Part shown: positions 40,696-49,679 of the stretch, piece by piece
Position numbering within the stretch: the stretch's first letter is position 1
Layout: every line of letters begins with the position of its first letter
Assembly (NCBI GenBank): GCA_004011035.1
Contig: CP025734.1
Span: forward strand, 1,510,001-1,574,000
From: Bdellovibrio sp. qaytius
GTDB lineage: Bacteria > Bdellovibrionota > Bdellovibrionia > Bdellovibrionales > Bdellovibrionaceae
Reading direction: 5' to 3'
Length of the DNA: 64,000 bases
The notes under the pieces: model-generated
What the model was told of the DNA's origin: nothing
Databases searched by the model: none
What the model saw: only the letters and a program-made list of their open reading frames with translations
Program-made: the position numbers and the translations under genes

Positions 40696-43400
40696 CAACA
40701 GCATTAAAAAATCCGAAGAAAAACGATTACTTATCTGAATTACGTTCGATGTATCATTCACTTGATACCGATGAGCGCTACAAATCAATTCATCAATTGG
40801 CTTTAGAGAAAAATTCAGATTCAACCCGTGAATTAATTCATGTCTTTAACGAGTGCGGCTGGAGAGAAACAAAATTTCAAATTTTGAAATCGATTGTTGT
40901 TAATCCTGATCTGCGCTGTTTAGAATTTTTATGCGCGCAAGCTCAACAAACTGAAGACATTCCTTTAGCCGAAGCTGCACTTCAAGCCTTGGGTGAAACA
41001 AAAAGTATCTGGGCTGCTCGATTTTTAAGTGAGTATTATAAATTCGCTCCAGAAAATTTAAAACCAGCTTGCGCCTTAGCTTTAGGAAAATTATCAGACC
41101 GAAGACTTTTATCTGAGTTTTTACAAGACTTAGACAAAGCCTTTAAGTCACAACAAACACTTTTAGTAAAACACTTAGTCTTAGCTTTGGGCGAATTAAA
41201 AGCTCAAGCGGCTATTCCTATGTTGGTCTTAATTGCTAAGAATAAAAACTTTCGTGATGTGGCCTTAAGCGCTGTTGTAAGCCTTGGTAAAATCGCAAAA
41301 GACACAACAATATTCAATGAGTTAGAAACTTATTTTAAAAATGATTCTTTTGAATACCAAATTTTTAATGCAGCTAAAAGCCAATGCCAATTTCGTTCTG
41401 ATTGGAAGCTAGAAGATTACTTAAATAAAATTATCACTCAAGGTTCGTTTCATCCAGCCTTGCTGTTAGAATTTAATTCGTTTCCGGTAGCCGATGTCAA
41501 AGCGGCTCTTGATATGTTAGCTGAAGATGAATTAAGCCCGATATTATTTCAGATCTTAGCTAAGATTGAATTTCCCGAGGTCGTTGCTTGGTATAAAGAG
41601 TATAGCTTTTTAGTGAATGATAAAAACCAAGAAGAATTTCTTTTAAGCTTAAGCTTTCACTCTAAATCTGATTTATTAAAAGTTTTAGAAAAGTACTCTG
41701 ATATTAAGAATAAATACTTCATCAAGGCTCATTTATTGAATTCAGCAAATCCAGAACCTGAACTTAAAAAGTTTGTTCTATCAGATGATTTTAAAAATGT
41801 TTCTGAAACAGAACAAATTCAGATCTTGAATGATTTTTATTATTATTTATTGGCTTACAAGCCGAATGAAAAGTTATTCAATCAGTGTTTAAAAACACTT
41901 GAAAGCTTCACGATTGACGGCAAAAACTTAAAACCAAAAGCCTTAGGCCGTATGATTCGTTTGTTTGGTCAATTAGGTTATTCAAGCCCTAAATTAAACC
42001 AATTCGTTTTTTCAAAACACCCTGACCAGCGTAAAAGCTGCTTAGTTTATTTTGAAGATCAAGCGCAAAGCTATTTTTGGTCTGAAGCTGTTCAATCACC
42101 GGTGTTTACAAAAACTCCAGATTTTGAAGAAGACGATATCAATGCTGTTTTAAAGATTTTAATTAACGGTAAAGAAAATCCTTTTGCTGAAAACAAATGG
42201 GCTGAATTTTTAAAAACGGCTTCGGTTGATAAATCAGAAAGCACGCAAATTTGGTTTTTAAAATTAATCGCGCAATTTAAGCCAGTGGCTTATAAAGAGC
42301 ATTTATTAAAATTAGCTAAAAGCACAAATTACATCGTGCAATTTCATGTGATCATCGCTTTAAAAAGTTATGGTGATGAAACCTTATCAGACCAGATTTC
42401 ATTATTTTTAAATTCGAAATCAAAATCGATTTCAGGCCGTGCGCTTGATGCGATGTTATCCTTACCGGGTAATCGCGCGAAACGTTTGGTGTTTGAATAC
42501 TTTAACGATAATTACAGCACTCCGGGTGTTGTTGAAAAAATCGTTCGCTCTTTCAAGGCTCCAGAAAACGATACAGATTATTTCGCCGTGCAAACGGCTA
42601 AGATTGTGGCTCATTTAGAACAAAATGAACCAGACTTTCAAGCGTTGCCAAGTTTGCGTGAATTTAAAGATCAGTTAGCTCTACATCAAAAAGGTTTTTC
42701 AAAATTGAAATCAACGCCGACTGATGCAGATATTTTAGCGATTGATCATGATTTAGAAAAAATGATTCCGTCATATAAACATTTTGATGAAACATCAAAA
42801 TCGGCTTTAAGATCAGCTGAAGTCACGTTTAGACATCCTGAGCTCTTTGATGCCTTCGTTGATAAATCAAGCGTAGTGCTTGGTTACAGTAAGGCGATTG
42901 ATATCGTTTTAGAAAAACAATTGGGCCGTAAGATTTTGTTTCCGAAATTAGAATCAAAATTAAATGAATTTCAAAATGTGGTGCATTCATTAACGTTAAA
43001 TGAAGATTACCCGCAAGGTGAAAAAGTTTTACGACTTTTACAATTAGAAAAACATTTCAGCGTTCAATCGTTACCGGTTCATAAAATGGGTCTTGTGGCT
43101 CAGGGTATTATGAATTCTAAAATAATTAACGAACACTTTAAGATTTTAGATGGCTTAAGAGCTTGGTCTGTGATGCTTTTAGTATTTGCTAGAAAGTCTT
43201 CGGCTTTAACTAAACCATTAATCTCGGTGGTTGATGATGAGGCAAGTTGTATTTTATTAGCTAAAAAATTAATGTGGCTTCAGGATGTTAGAAATCCGAT
43301 CGCGCACAGACAAACTGTGGTCGAACATAAAGACGTAGAACAAATCCGCGACGAAGTGTTCCAGATCTTAAAGTTAATGAATAAGCTCTTATTTAATTAG
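40692..43400 (+). CDS. HEAT-repeat protein with HEPN-like C-terminus
   Basis: This 902-residue cytoplasmic protein consists of alpha-helical repeats through most of its length. HEAT-like pairs are clear at residues 45-210 (PLAEAALQALGETKSIWAAR, LKPACALALGKLSDRRLLSE, DVALSAVVSLGKIAKDTTIF) and again near 545-640 (YIVQFHVIIALKSYGDETL, SGRALDAMLSLPGN). The last 190 residues differ: a globular helical domain ends in KKLMWLQDVRNPIAHRQTV, where Arg867 and His872 make an Rx4H motif preceded by Asp. That is the catalytic signature of HEPN ribonucleases and also occurs in Swt1-type HEPN domains. An RNA-cleaving role is possible but unproven. The gene overlaps the convergent phosphodiesterase gene by 4 bases. 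Confidence 0.72.
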   Translation: MSTALKNPKKNDYLSELRSMYHSLDTDERYKSIHQLALEKNSDSTRELIHVFNECGWRETKFQILKSIVVNPDLRCLEFLCAQAQQTEDIPLAEAALQALGETKSIWAARFLSEYYKFAPENLKPACALALGKLSDRRLLSEFLQDLDKAFKSQQTLLVKHLVLALGELKAQAAIPMLVLIAKNKNFRDVALSAVVSLGKIAKDTTIFNELETYFKNDSFEYQIFNAAKSQCQFRSDWKLEDYLNKIITQGSFHPALLLEFNSFPVADVKAALDMLAEDELSPILFQILAKIEFPEVVAWYKEYSFLVNDKNQEEFLLSLSFHSKSDLLKVLEKYSDIKNKYFIKAHLLNSANPEPELKKFVLSDDFKNVSETEQIQILNDFYYYLLAYKPNEKLFNQCLKTLESFTIDGKNLKPKALGRMIRLFGQLGYSSPKLNQFVFSKHPDQRKSCLVYFEDQAQSYFWSEAVQSPVFTKTPDFEEDDINAVLKILINGKENPFAENKWAEFLKTASVDKSESTQIWFLKLIAQFKPVAYKEHLLKLAKSTNYIVQFHVIIALKSYGDETLSDQISLFLNSKSKSISGRALDAMLSLPGNRAKRLVFEYFNDNYSTPGVVEKIVRSFKAPENDTDYFAVQTAKIVAHLEQNEPDFQALPSLREFKDQLALHQKGFSKLKSTPTDADILAIDHDLEKMIPSYKHFDETSKSALRSAEVTFRHPELFDAFVDKSSVVLGYSKAIDIVLEKQLGRKILFPKLESKLNEFQNVVHSLTLNEDYPQGEKVLRLLQLEKHFSVQSLPVHKMGLVAQGIMNSKIINEHFKILDGLRAWSVMLLVFARKSSALTKPLISVVDDEASCILLAKKLMWLQDVRNPIAHRQTVVEHKDVEQIRDEVFQILKLMNKLLFN

Positions 43401-44725
43401 TTAGTTAAAATATAAGGGTGAAGTGTCGCAGCTGTTCCATCAAACGGAACGGCTGTTGTAACCCCTAAAAGTTCCATAACAAACGGGTAGACATCGATAT
43501 TGCTAAACTCAGGAATAGTCGTTCTGCGTTTTACAATGTTGCTGCCGGCTGCGATAAATAGCGCATGCATAGATTTGTTTGTTGTTGGCCAACCGTGCGA
43601 ACCACCGCCAACGCGGTAAGGTTTATCCGGATTGAAATTGCGATCTGTAATATAATTACCAGCTTCAGAGACAACTAAAAGATCACCAACACGGTTATCA
43701 TTTTTTAGACGATACTCAGCCGGAATATCTTTACGTAAATAAACTTTATAACCATTTTCTTTAGCTTTTAACGCCTGATAAACCTCAGCTACGCGAGTTT
43801 CGTCATCATGATATAAAAATACAGCGGCCCCTTTGTCGCCCCATTTGAAACCCGTTAAATCAGCTTTATCTCCTAAGAAGACAATTTTATCCTGAAAGTT
43901 AGTTTGCATGCCGTGATCTGAAGTGATCACTAAGTTAATAGGTAAATCACTGGCTTGAATATAATCCCAAAGACGACCCACTTCGCGGTCAGCTTCTAAA
44001 ACGGCGTCTTTAACTTCTTTTGAGTCTGGCCCGTTGGCATGGCCTGCGATATCGATAATGGCTACGTAAGTATTAATATAATGCGGGCGTTTTTCAGCTG
44101 GTAATTTTAACCAGTCAATCACGACATCCATACGTTGAGCGGTCGTTACTTTTCCGCTGTATGGGGCATAGCATGTTGGATCTTGATGATTGACATGAAC
44201 TTCAGCGCCGACCCATTGATTCACATGTGAAAGCATTCCGCTTTTTTCAACCACATTCCAGATCGGATCACCTTGATACCAAGAACCATCGCCAGAAGAT
44301 TCTCCGAAAGCATCGTATTTTTCTTTTCTTTCTTTATCATAAAATACATTACTTAAAATGCCGTGGTTTGAAGGTAGGCGTCCAGTTACTAAAGTAAAGT
44401 GGTTTGGATATGTATGTGTCGGAAAACTCGGAAGCATGCCCGAAGAGTAAATGCCTTCTTTGATAATTCTTTTTAAATTCGGTGGATTAATTTTTTGCAT
44501 GTAGTCTGCGCGAAAGCCATCCAAAGAAACCTGGATCACGATCGGGCGGTTTAAATTCTCGGGTTTATTTTCACGATCAACACATGTTAAATTTAATGGA
44601 GCCTCAAGGGTTTTAATCTCATCGTTTTTTGTAGGTTTAGGCGATTCACTTTTATCACAAGAAATGATTGAAATTGTTAAAGCCAATAATGAAACTACAG
44701 TTAAACTGCGCACGAATTTTTTCAT
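43397..44725 (-). CDS. Lipoprotein nucleotide pyrophosphatase/phosphodiesterase (alkaline phosphatase superfamily)
   Basis: This 442-residue lipoprotein has lipobox SIISC (Cys near residue 23) and is probably anchored in an envelope membrane. The ENPP-type phosphodiesterase core follows: VIQVSLDGFRADY with the first metal Asp, the nucleophile segment PSFPTHTYPNHFTLVTGRLPSNHGI with the catalytic Thr, then IDIAGHANGPDSKEV, VITSDHGMQ, and the last metal His in VGGGSHGWPTTNKSMHALFIAAG. This order is that of ENPP/PC-type enzymes that hydrolyse nucleotide or phospholipid-type phosphodiesters. A role in prey or environmental nucleotide use is possible. The substrate is not determinable. Confidence 0.9.
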   Translation of the reverse strand: MKKFVRSLTVVSLLALTISIISCDKSESPKPTKNDEIKTLEAPLNLTCVDRENKPENLNRPIVIQVSLDGFRADYMQKINPPNLKRIIKEGIYSSGMLPSFPTHTYPNHFTLVTGRLPSNHGILSNVFYDKERKEKYDAFGESSGDGSWYQGDPIWNVVEKSGMLSHVNQWVGAEVHVNHQDPTCYAPYSGKVTTAQRMDVVIDWLKLPAEKRPHYINTYVAIIDIAGHANGPDSKEVKDAVLEADREVGRLWDYIQASDLPINLVITSDHGMQTNFQDKIVFLGDKADLTGFKWGDKGAAVFLYHDDETRVAEVYQALKAKENGYKVYLRKDIPAEYRLKNDNRVGDLLVVSEAGNYITDRNFNPDKPYRVGGGSHGWPTTNKSMHALFIAAGSNIVKRRTTIPEFSNIDVYPFVMELLGVTTAVPFDGTAATLHPYILTN

Positions 44726-44839
44726 AATCTAACTCCCCTCAAAAGTTAAAAAATTACCGAATCTAGGCCATTCAAGCCTAGATCTTGGTCTGTTTCAAGG
44801 GTAGCGGATTGCGTTAGATTAGGAAGATGTTATCAGGAA

Positions 44840-46087
44840 TTAATACGGCTGGCGTTGTTCTGAATTTCCTAAATCCATTGCCATAGTTAGCGCGATTTTA
44901 GAAAAAAGCTTAGCGTGTTCAAAACTCATGATCGGAGAAATAACATCCTTTGGAGTGTGCAAATCTTTGAAAGACGAATCAAATTTGCTTTCTGTAGGAA
45001 ACAAAGTCGGGAAGCCTTGGCGGTACCATGAGGCGTGATCGCTGCATCCGTAACCACATTGGTCTTCTTGAACAGTCGCGTGAAAGTAAGTGTTGTTTGC
45101 AGCGACTAAATAATCACGTAACCAGCGACTTGTAAAATCACTCATGCTTGCAATTTTTAATTCGCCATCACCAGGAAACATCGTCATATCTAATTGAAGA
45201 ACGGCGATAATATCTTTGTTTTGAGCTTTAGCTGCTTGAGCAATTTCAGCAGAACCAAGTAACCCAGACTCTTCACCCGCATACCAGTAAAACTCGATTG
45301 TTCTTTCAGGTTGTGGTTGCAAAGTTAAAACACGTAAAGCTTCAACTAAAGCTGATGATCCAGAAGCGTTGTCATCAGCACCCGGAGCTTTTCCGCCCAT
45401 ACCCATAAAACCGCTGATTGAATCTAAGTGACCACCCAAAACTACGACTTCAGAGGGGCGAGTAGCTCCTTGAATAGTCAGCTTAATAGATTTTTGTGGA
45501 GTTGATTTGTGGCTAATCGTTTCGATAGTGATTGGGTAGTTAGCTTGTTTAGCGATCTCAGCTAGACGATCCATAAAAGGGTTGATGTGACTATTCGGAT
45601 TTGATCCGCGATTGTAACGCGTTGGAAACGAAGATAAAAATTCAACGCCACCACGAATTTTATCAGCACTTAATTGTTCTAAAGCAGATTCGATTTCTGG
45701 TCGAGCTTCAAGATCAGCGACCTGTGAAAAAGAAATCACTTGGTTTCTTTTATGAAAAGTATTTAACGCCTGAAAGTGTTCGCGAACAGTGGCAAGGTCA
45801 CGCGGCATTTCACTTAAAGCTTCGAAATTTCCGCAACGACCGTTGGCGTGAGCAAGGTCTGAAAGTTTATTTTCAGCCGCCGAATTTAAAACGGCATAAC
45901 CAACACCAGTTTCTTCATCTTTGTAAAGAACCGGAACATTCGCTGCTTGTAAAAGCTTAAGATCAGCTAGTACAGGCTTAAACACAAGAGGATCACCGTT
46001 GTGGTTATGAGCGTTTAAGATCGGTTTAGAAGTAAAAATAGTTAATGTAATAAGAGAAGTGGCAATAAAACGAGAGGTATTTTGCAT
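44840..46087 (-). CDS. Exported M28-family aminopeptidase
   Basis: Starting at ATG 46087 (AGGA just upstream) gives 415 residues with an N-terminal export signal (about 1-28). The zinc-peptidase core carries HLDSISG (first His/Asp ligand), GADDNASGSSALVEA (bridging Asp), YAGEESGLLGSAEIA (Glu-Glu pair), LQLDMTMFPGD, and CGYGCSDHASWYRQGFPTLF with the last His. This is the M28A/M28E pattern of bacterial leucyl-type aminopeptidases, including secreted Vibrio and Aeromonas enzymes. The N-terminal propeptide-like region runs to about residue 110. It may release amino acids outside the cell in concert with the nearby proteases. Confidence 0.9.
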   Translation of the reverse strand: MQNTSRFIATSLITLTIFTSKPILNAHNHNGDPLVFKPVLADLKLLQAANVPVLYKDEETGVGYAVLNSAAENKLSDLAHANGRCGNFEALSEMPRDLATVREHFQALNTFHKRNQVISFSQVADLEARPEIESALEQLSADKIRGGVEFLSSFPTRYNRGSNPNSHINPFMDRLAEIAKQANYPITIETISHKSTPQKSIKLTIQGATRPSEVVVLGGHLDSISGFMGMGGKAPGADDNASGSSALVEALRVLTLQPQPERTIEFYWYAGEESGLLGSAEIAQAAKAQNKDIIAVLQLDMTMFPGDGELKIASMSDFTSRWLRDYLVAANNTYFHATVQEDQCGYGCSDHASWYRQGFPTLFPTESKFDSSFKDLHTPKDVISPIMSFEHAKLFSKIALTMAMDLGNSEQRQPY

Positions 46088-46239
46088 TCCTAAATCGTAA
46101 CAATGACAAATTGATAAAAGCAGCTTTTTCACTCGAGAAACATGTATTCTAGACTTAAGATGTAGAGTGAGAAATAGTGGCACAACACTTGTAATACCCC
46201 TTGTGAGCGGCTCTCAAAGGCTGTTTATTTGGAGGACGT

Positions 46240-46686
46240 ATGACGAAGTTTCTGACAGTGATGACTATTTTGGGCCTTGTGGCATTTAAAAGCTATGGAG
46301 CTGATCTGCAATCTTTGGCGCAAAAGATGGAGCAATTTAAACAAGTTAAGCAAACAATCCAAGAGATGGAATCTGTTTACGATAACGGATCAATTAAACT
46401 TAATGTTAAAAATTTAAGAGAGCTTAACGACCGCGCCATGCAGTCATTAGGATCTTGCCAAAAAACAGAGGCTGAATTTCAAGCAAAAGCTCCAGAAGTT
46501 TTATCGAATAAAATTACCGGAAGAGAGCGCGCCTTCAACCAAGCAAAAAGCCTTTTAGATACAAGAAATGATGCTGATATGCGTACAGCTCAAGAAAATT
46601 TTGTACGTGTTTTAGTAACGGCTAAATACTGCCTTGGCTTAACAAGCCAAATCGTTTCTTCAGAAGTTAGCGGCGCAGCTAATTAA
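46240..46686 (+). CDS. Exported helical protein, function unknown
   Basis: This 148-residue protein has a short signal peptide ending near FKSYGA, then a long helical mature region. Heptad-like stretches (LQSLAQKMEQFKQVKQTIQEM, REAFNQAKSLLD-like) suggest a coiled coil. Two cysteines (GSCQKTE, KYCLGL) lie about 70 residues apart and could be disulphide bonded in the periplasm. The ribosome site GGAGGA precedes ATG 46240. No family is recognised. It lies between the aminopeptidase gene and a convergent M64 peptidase gene. Confidence 0.68.
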   Translation: MTKFLTVMTILGLVAFKSYGADLQSLAQKMEQFKQVKQTIQEMESVYDNGSIKLNVKNLRELNDRAMQSLGSCQKTEAEFQAKAPEVLSNKITGRERAFNQAKSLLDTRNDADMRTAQENFVRVLVTAKYCLGLTSQIVSSEVSGAAN

Positions 46687-46715
46687 GATCTTAAGCAATT
46701 CTAGCTATTTAGCGG

Positions 46716-48317
46716 TTACAGTTGAACCGCTTTGACGACCTTAAACTTTTCATCATATTTTCTAACTTCAGGTGTTTGTAATTCTACAGACACTTGAATC
46801 GATTTTGCAGATCCAAAAGCTTCGCTTGAAACTTCGTATTGATTTCTTAAGTTTGAAAACTCAGTGCCATCTGAATTAAGCCAACGAACAGTTAAACCAG
46901 CTAATTTCGGAGTAATTACAGTTACTTTGCCAGAACTCTTAATCACATCATCAATAAGAGATACTCGGCTTAGAAACTTATGCCACATGTTTTCTTGATC
47001 AACCGCGCAAAAATGAGTGAGCATCATGTTTCGCATTAAGCACCCATCATGTGTTGGGCGATATCTCTTGCTGCCGAAATCATTATAAGTCGCAAATGCT
47101 GCCGTTACATCTTTTGTGAAATTGAAACCCTGCGGGTAAGAATAAATGTAGGCCGTTGCAAGAACGTTATCGCCATCAGCGGTGTTTTCTTTAATTTCTA
47201 AAGTGTTATTGCCTATTTGTGTTTCTAAGTTATCAAGAACGTAGAAGTTTCTATCGTTATGATAAGTGCCGCCTAAATTTAATTTCTGACCGTTCACATA
47301 AACATAAACGTCGTCGGGGCTAGACCAACCCACCGTACTTAATTCTAAACCTAAAGTTTCGCCGGCTTGCGTTTTGAAATTCGTTTTATAAGGTTTGCCT
47401 TTTAAATTTTGCCAAACGTAATTACCGCTTAATAACTTAGCATCATAAAAGTTTTTATCTTCGCGCCACTGAGACCACTGAGGTGCTTTGGCATCTGATG
47501 ATGAATTTGCTCCGATATAAACTGAGCCTCCGTCATACTCTTCGCCCACTTCACCAAAGTTATGGCCAAGCTCATGATTTAAAACAATCATTCCGCTTCT
47601 GACTGAACGAGTAGAGATCGCATATCGGCCACCAAGACCTCCGTAAAAATCATCGTTAGCAATTACGATCGGGTAATCAGTGTGTTCAACTAATTCTAAA
47701 GCGTCTTGCAAAGCTAGTTCATTGCCTGGATAAATCGCACGTTTAGAACCTTTTGGATTTCTATAAAGTCCAAAAACAGTATCGGCAGATGCGCCATCAC
47801 CAATACCTGAAGTATTTGACGGAACAAAAACAGCGTGAACTTGAAATAAAGATAAGTAACTGGCATAGGTGTCGTTCTTAAAAAGATTTTTTGTAATTCG
47901 TTCGGCATCAGCAAAGAATTTTGCTTTATCTTGTAAAGTGTAACCATCACCTAAGATCGTTAAATGAATTCGATTTGTAGCTGGGCCTTCAGTCACAAGA
48001 TCGCGAACTTCAGTGTTTGCTAATTTAATTTTTACTTTCGATTGCAGATTCTTAAAAAAAACAATTTCAGATTCTGACAACGAGTTTTTAATTTCATCTA
48101 TATATATAGTGTTCGTGTTACTGCCGGGCCCCTCTACTATATAGTACGGAAGTTTTCGTAAAATTTTCGAAGGCTGATCTTTAACTGAAGTGATGTTCAT
48201 CAATTCAGATGATTTGTTTGAAGTTACTTTTCTTTGAACGCGAAAACTTTCAGCAAATCCAAATGATGAAATAAGAAAAGTAAAAATAACTAATAAAGTA
48301 GTGATGTGTGTTTTCAT
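46716..48317 (-). CDS. Exported M64-family metallopeptidase
   Basis: From ATG 48317 the protein is 533 residues with signal peptide MKTHITTLLVIFTFLISSFGFAES. M64 enzymes, named after an IgA-cleaving protease, carry an HExxH zinc motif extended by a distant acid. Here it reads NHELGHNFGEVGEEYDGG, after HLTILGDGYTLQDK (a typical opening of the domain) and NTSGIGDGASADTVFGLYRNPK. An inserted jelly-roll-type beta domain in the middle (DVYVYVNGQKLNLGGTYHNDRNFYV) and a C-terminal Ig-like stretch follow. A longer frame to 48428 lacks a signal. The enzyme is probably secreted or surface bound; its natural substrate is unknown. Confidence 0.9.
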   Translation of the reverse strand: MKTHITTLLVIFTFLISSFGFAESFRVQRKVTSNKSSELMNITSVKDQPSKILRKLPYYIVEGPGSNTNTIYIDEIKNSLSESEIVFFKNLQSKVKIKLANTEVRDLVTEGPATNRIHLTILGDGYTLQDKAKFFADAERITKNLFKNDTYASYLSLFQVHAVFVPSNTSGIGDGASADTVFGLYRNPKGSKRAIYPGNELALQDALELVEHTDYPIVIANDDFYGGLGGRYAISTRSVRSGMIVLNHELGHNFGEVGEEYDGGSVYIGANSSSDAKAPQWSQWREDKNFYDAKLLSGNYVWQNLKGKPYKTNFKTQAGETLGLELSTVGWSSPDDVYVYVNGQKLNLGGTYHNDRNFYVLDNLETQIGNNTLEIKENTADGDNVLATAYIYSYPQGFNFTKDVTAAFATYNDFGSKRYRPTHDGCLMRNMMLTHFCAVDQENMWHKFLSRVSLIDDVIKSSGKVTVITPKLAGLTVRWLNSDGTEFSNLRNQYEVSSEAFGSAKSIQVSVELQTPEVRKYDEKFKVVKAVQL

Positions 48318-48535
48318 AAAAGTATTGGAGCAAGTATTTGTTGTGAGGTCATTTATTTTCGTCATGTACAATTGCGACATTCGGGCAATTTTACCGGGGC
48401 ACGATATATTCTTCGACGTTTTTGCCACAAAGATTTTAAAATTCTCATTTTTTCACCGCGCAGAAGCGTTTTTGTATTTGGCACTTATGTTGCTCAAACC
48501 ATCTTAAAACAAAACTATCCTAATGGAGGGATTTT

Positions 48536-49594
48536 ATGAATATGAGTTATGCGCGTTACTTAAAACTAGTTTCTTTATCAACACTTGCTGTGACAATGGT
48601 TGCTTGTAGTGGTAGCGGTTCTGGAGGTTCAACTCCTGCAGCAGCACCAGTAGAAGCTGCATCATCAGAAATGATGGCTTCAGGAAATGCACTTCGTGTT
48701 TCTAAAGTTTCTAATTACCATTTAGCTGCTGGTGGCGAATTAGCCGGAGCACCTGCTGCGAAGTTAGCAGAAATTTTAGCGAAACACCCAGCTTTAGCTG
48801 AGAAAGCAAACCAATTAGGAGCTGTAAACAGAGTCGTTGAAACTGATGCAGGCACTTGGGATCTATATTCTGGTGAACAAATCGTAATGACACTTTCATC
48901 TGCTGATCGTAAAGCATTAAATATCGTAAGAACACGTAATGCATTTACTGCAGATTTAATTACTTTATTATCTGGCACTGAAGCAAAACATTCACAAGCA
49001 ATTCGTTTTGCTATGTCTGATTGCTCTAGTGAAGCTGTAGTACCAGCTCCAGATCAAGGCCAAGGCCAATCTCCTGATCAAGGCAAAGACCAAGATAAAG
49101 ATCAAGATAAGGACCAAGATAAAGACACAGGAAAAGATCAAGATAAGGATCAAGACAAAGACCAAGATAAGGACACTGGAAAAGATCAAGATAAGGATCA
49201 AGACAAAGACCAAGACAAAGACCAAGATAAGGACACTGGAAAAGATCAAGATAAAGATCAAGACAAAGACCAAGATAAGGACACTGGAAAAGATCAAGAT
49301 AAAGATCAAGACAAAGACCAAGATAAAGGCGACAAAGACCAAGACAAAAACCAAAACGCAGCAAAATGCGTGAGTGTTGAAGCTACTCTAGTATTAGAGG
49401 CAGTAACTCCAGGTCAAGGTCAAGATCAAGGACAAGGTCAAGATAAAGATCAAGATAAAGACCAAGATAAAAATCAAGATAAAGATCAAGATAAAGACCA
49501 AGATAAAGACCAAGATAAAGATCAAGATAAAGACCAAGATAAACCAGGACAAGGCCAAACACCAACGCCAGCTCCGGTTACTCCGACTCCATAA
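48536..49594 (+). CDS. Lipoprotein with long DQDK repeats
   Basis: This 352-residue lipoprotein has lipobox MVAC (Cys near 23) and a Ser/Gly-rich linker. A folded domain of about 120 residues follows (ALRVSKVSNYHLAAG to LSGTEAKHSQAIRFAM). Then come repeats of DQDK, with DTGK interruptions, over residues 180-270. A short linker (AKCVSVEATLVLEAV) leads to a second DQDK/NQDK block over 300-340. The tail is Pro/Thr-rich. Asp and Lys balance, so the repeats are strongly zwitterionic and probably an extended surface spacer or an ion-binding polymer. The GGAGGG site 6 bases before ATG 48536 supports this start. A terminator follows at 49632. Confidence 0.85.
   Translation: MNMSYARYLKLVSLSTLAVTMVACSGSGSGGSTPAAAPVEAASSEMMASGNALRVSKVSNYHLAAGGELAGAPAAKLAEILAKHPALAEKANQLGAVNRVVETDAGTWDLYSGEQIVMTLSSADRKALNIVRTRNAFTADLITLLSGTEAKHSQAIRFAMSDCSSEAVVPAPDQGQGQSPDQGKDQDKDQDKDQDKDTGKDQDKDQDKDQDKDTGKDQDKDQDKDQDKDQDKDTGKDQDKDQDKDQDKDTGKDQDKDQDKDQDKGDKDQDKNQNAAKCVSVEATLVLEAVTPGQGQDQGQGQDKDQDKDQDKNQDKDQDKDQDKDQDKDQDKDQDKPGQGQTPTPAPVTPTP
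49085..49545 (+). repeat. 12-nt and 48-nt tandem repeats encoding DQDK units
   Basis: The basic unit is about 12 nt (GACCAAGATAAA type). In the first block (49085-49340) four longer units starting GACACTGGAAAAGATCAAG recur every 48 nt, with one of 60 nt. The second block spans about 49429-49545. Copies differ mainly by AAA/AAG and GAT/GAC choices. Such arrays are prone to length change by slippage. Confidence 0.9.
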
Positions 49595-49631
49595 TTGATA
49601 AATATCTAAAATCAAAAAGAAAAGTCTAAGG

Positions 49632-49663
49632 GTGGGTAGCAGTAAAATGCTGCCCACTTTTTT
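49632..49663 (+). terminator. Rho-independent terminator
   Basis: GTGGGTAGCA (49632-49641) pairs with TGCTGCCCAC (49648-49657) around GTAAAA, with one G-U pair, followed by six T residues. It ends the DQDK lipoprotein transcript and lies just before the next gene. Confidence 0.88.
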
Positions 49664-49679
49664 AAGACGAGGGGATGTT

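Noticed and set aside
49085-49545. CRISPR-like array
   Set aside because: The repeats are contiguous coding units without unique spacers, so this is a protein repeat.
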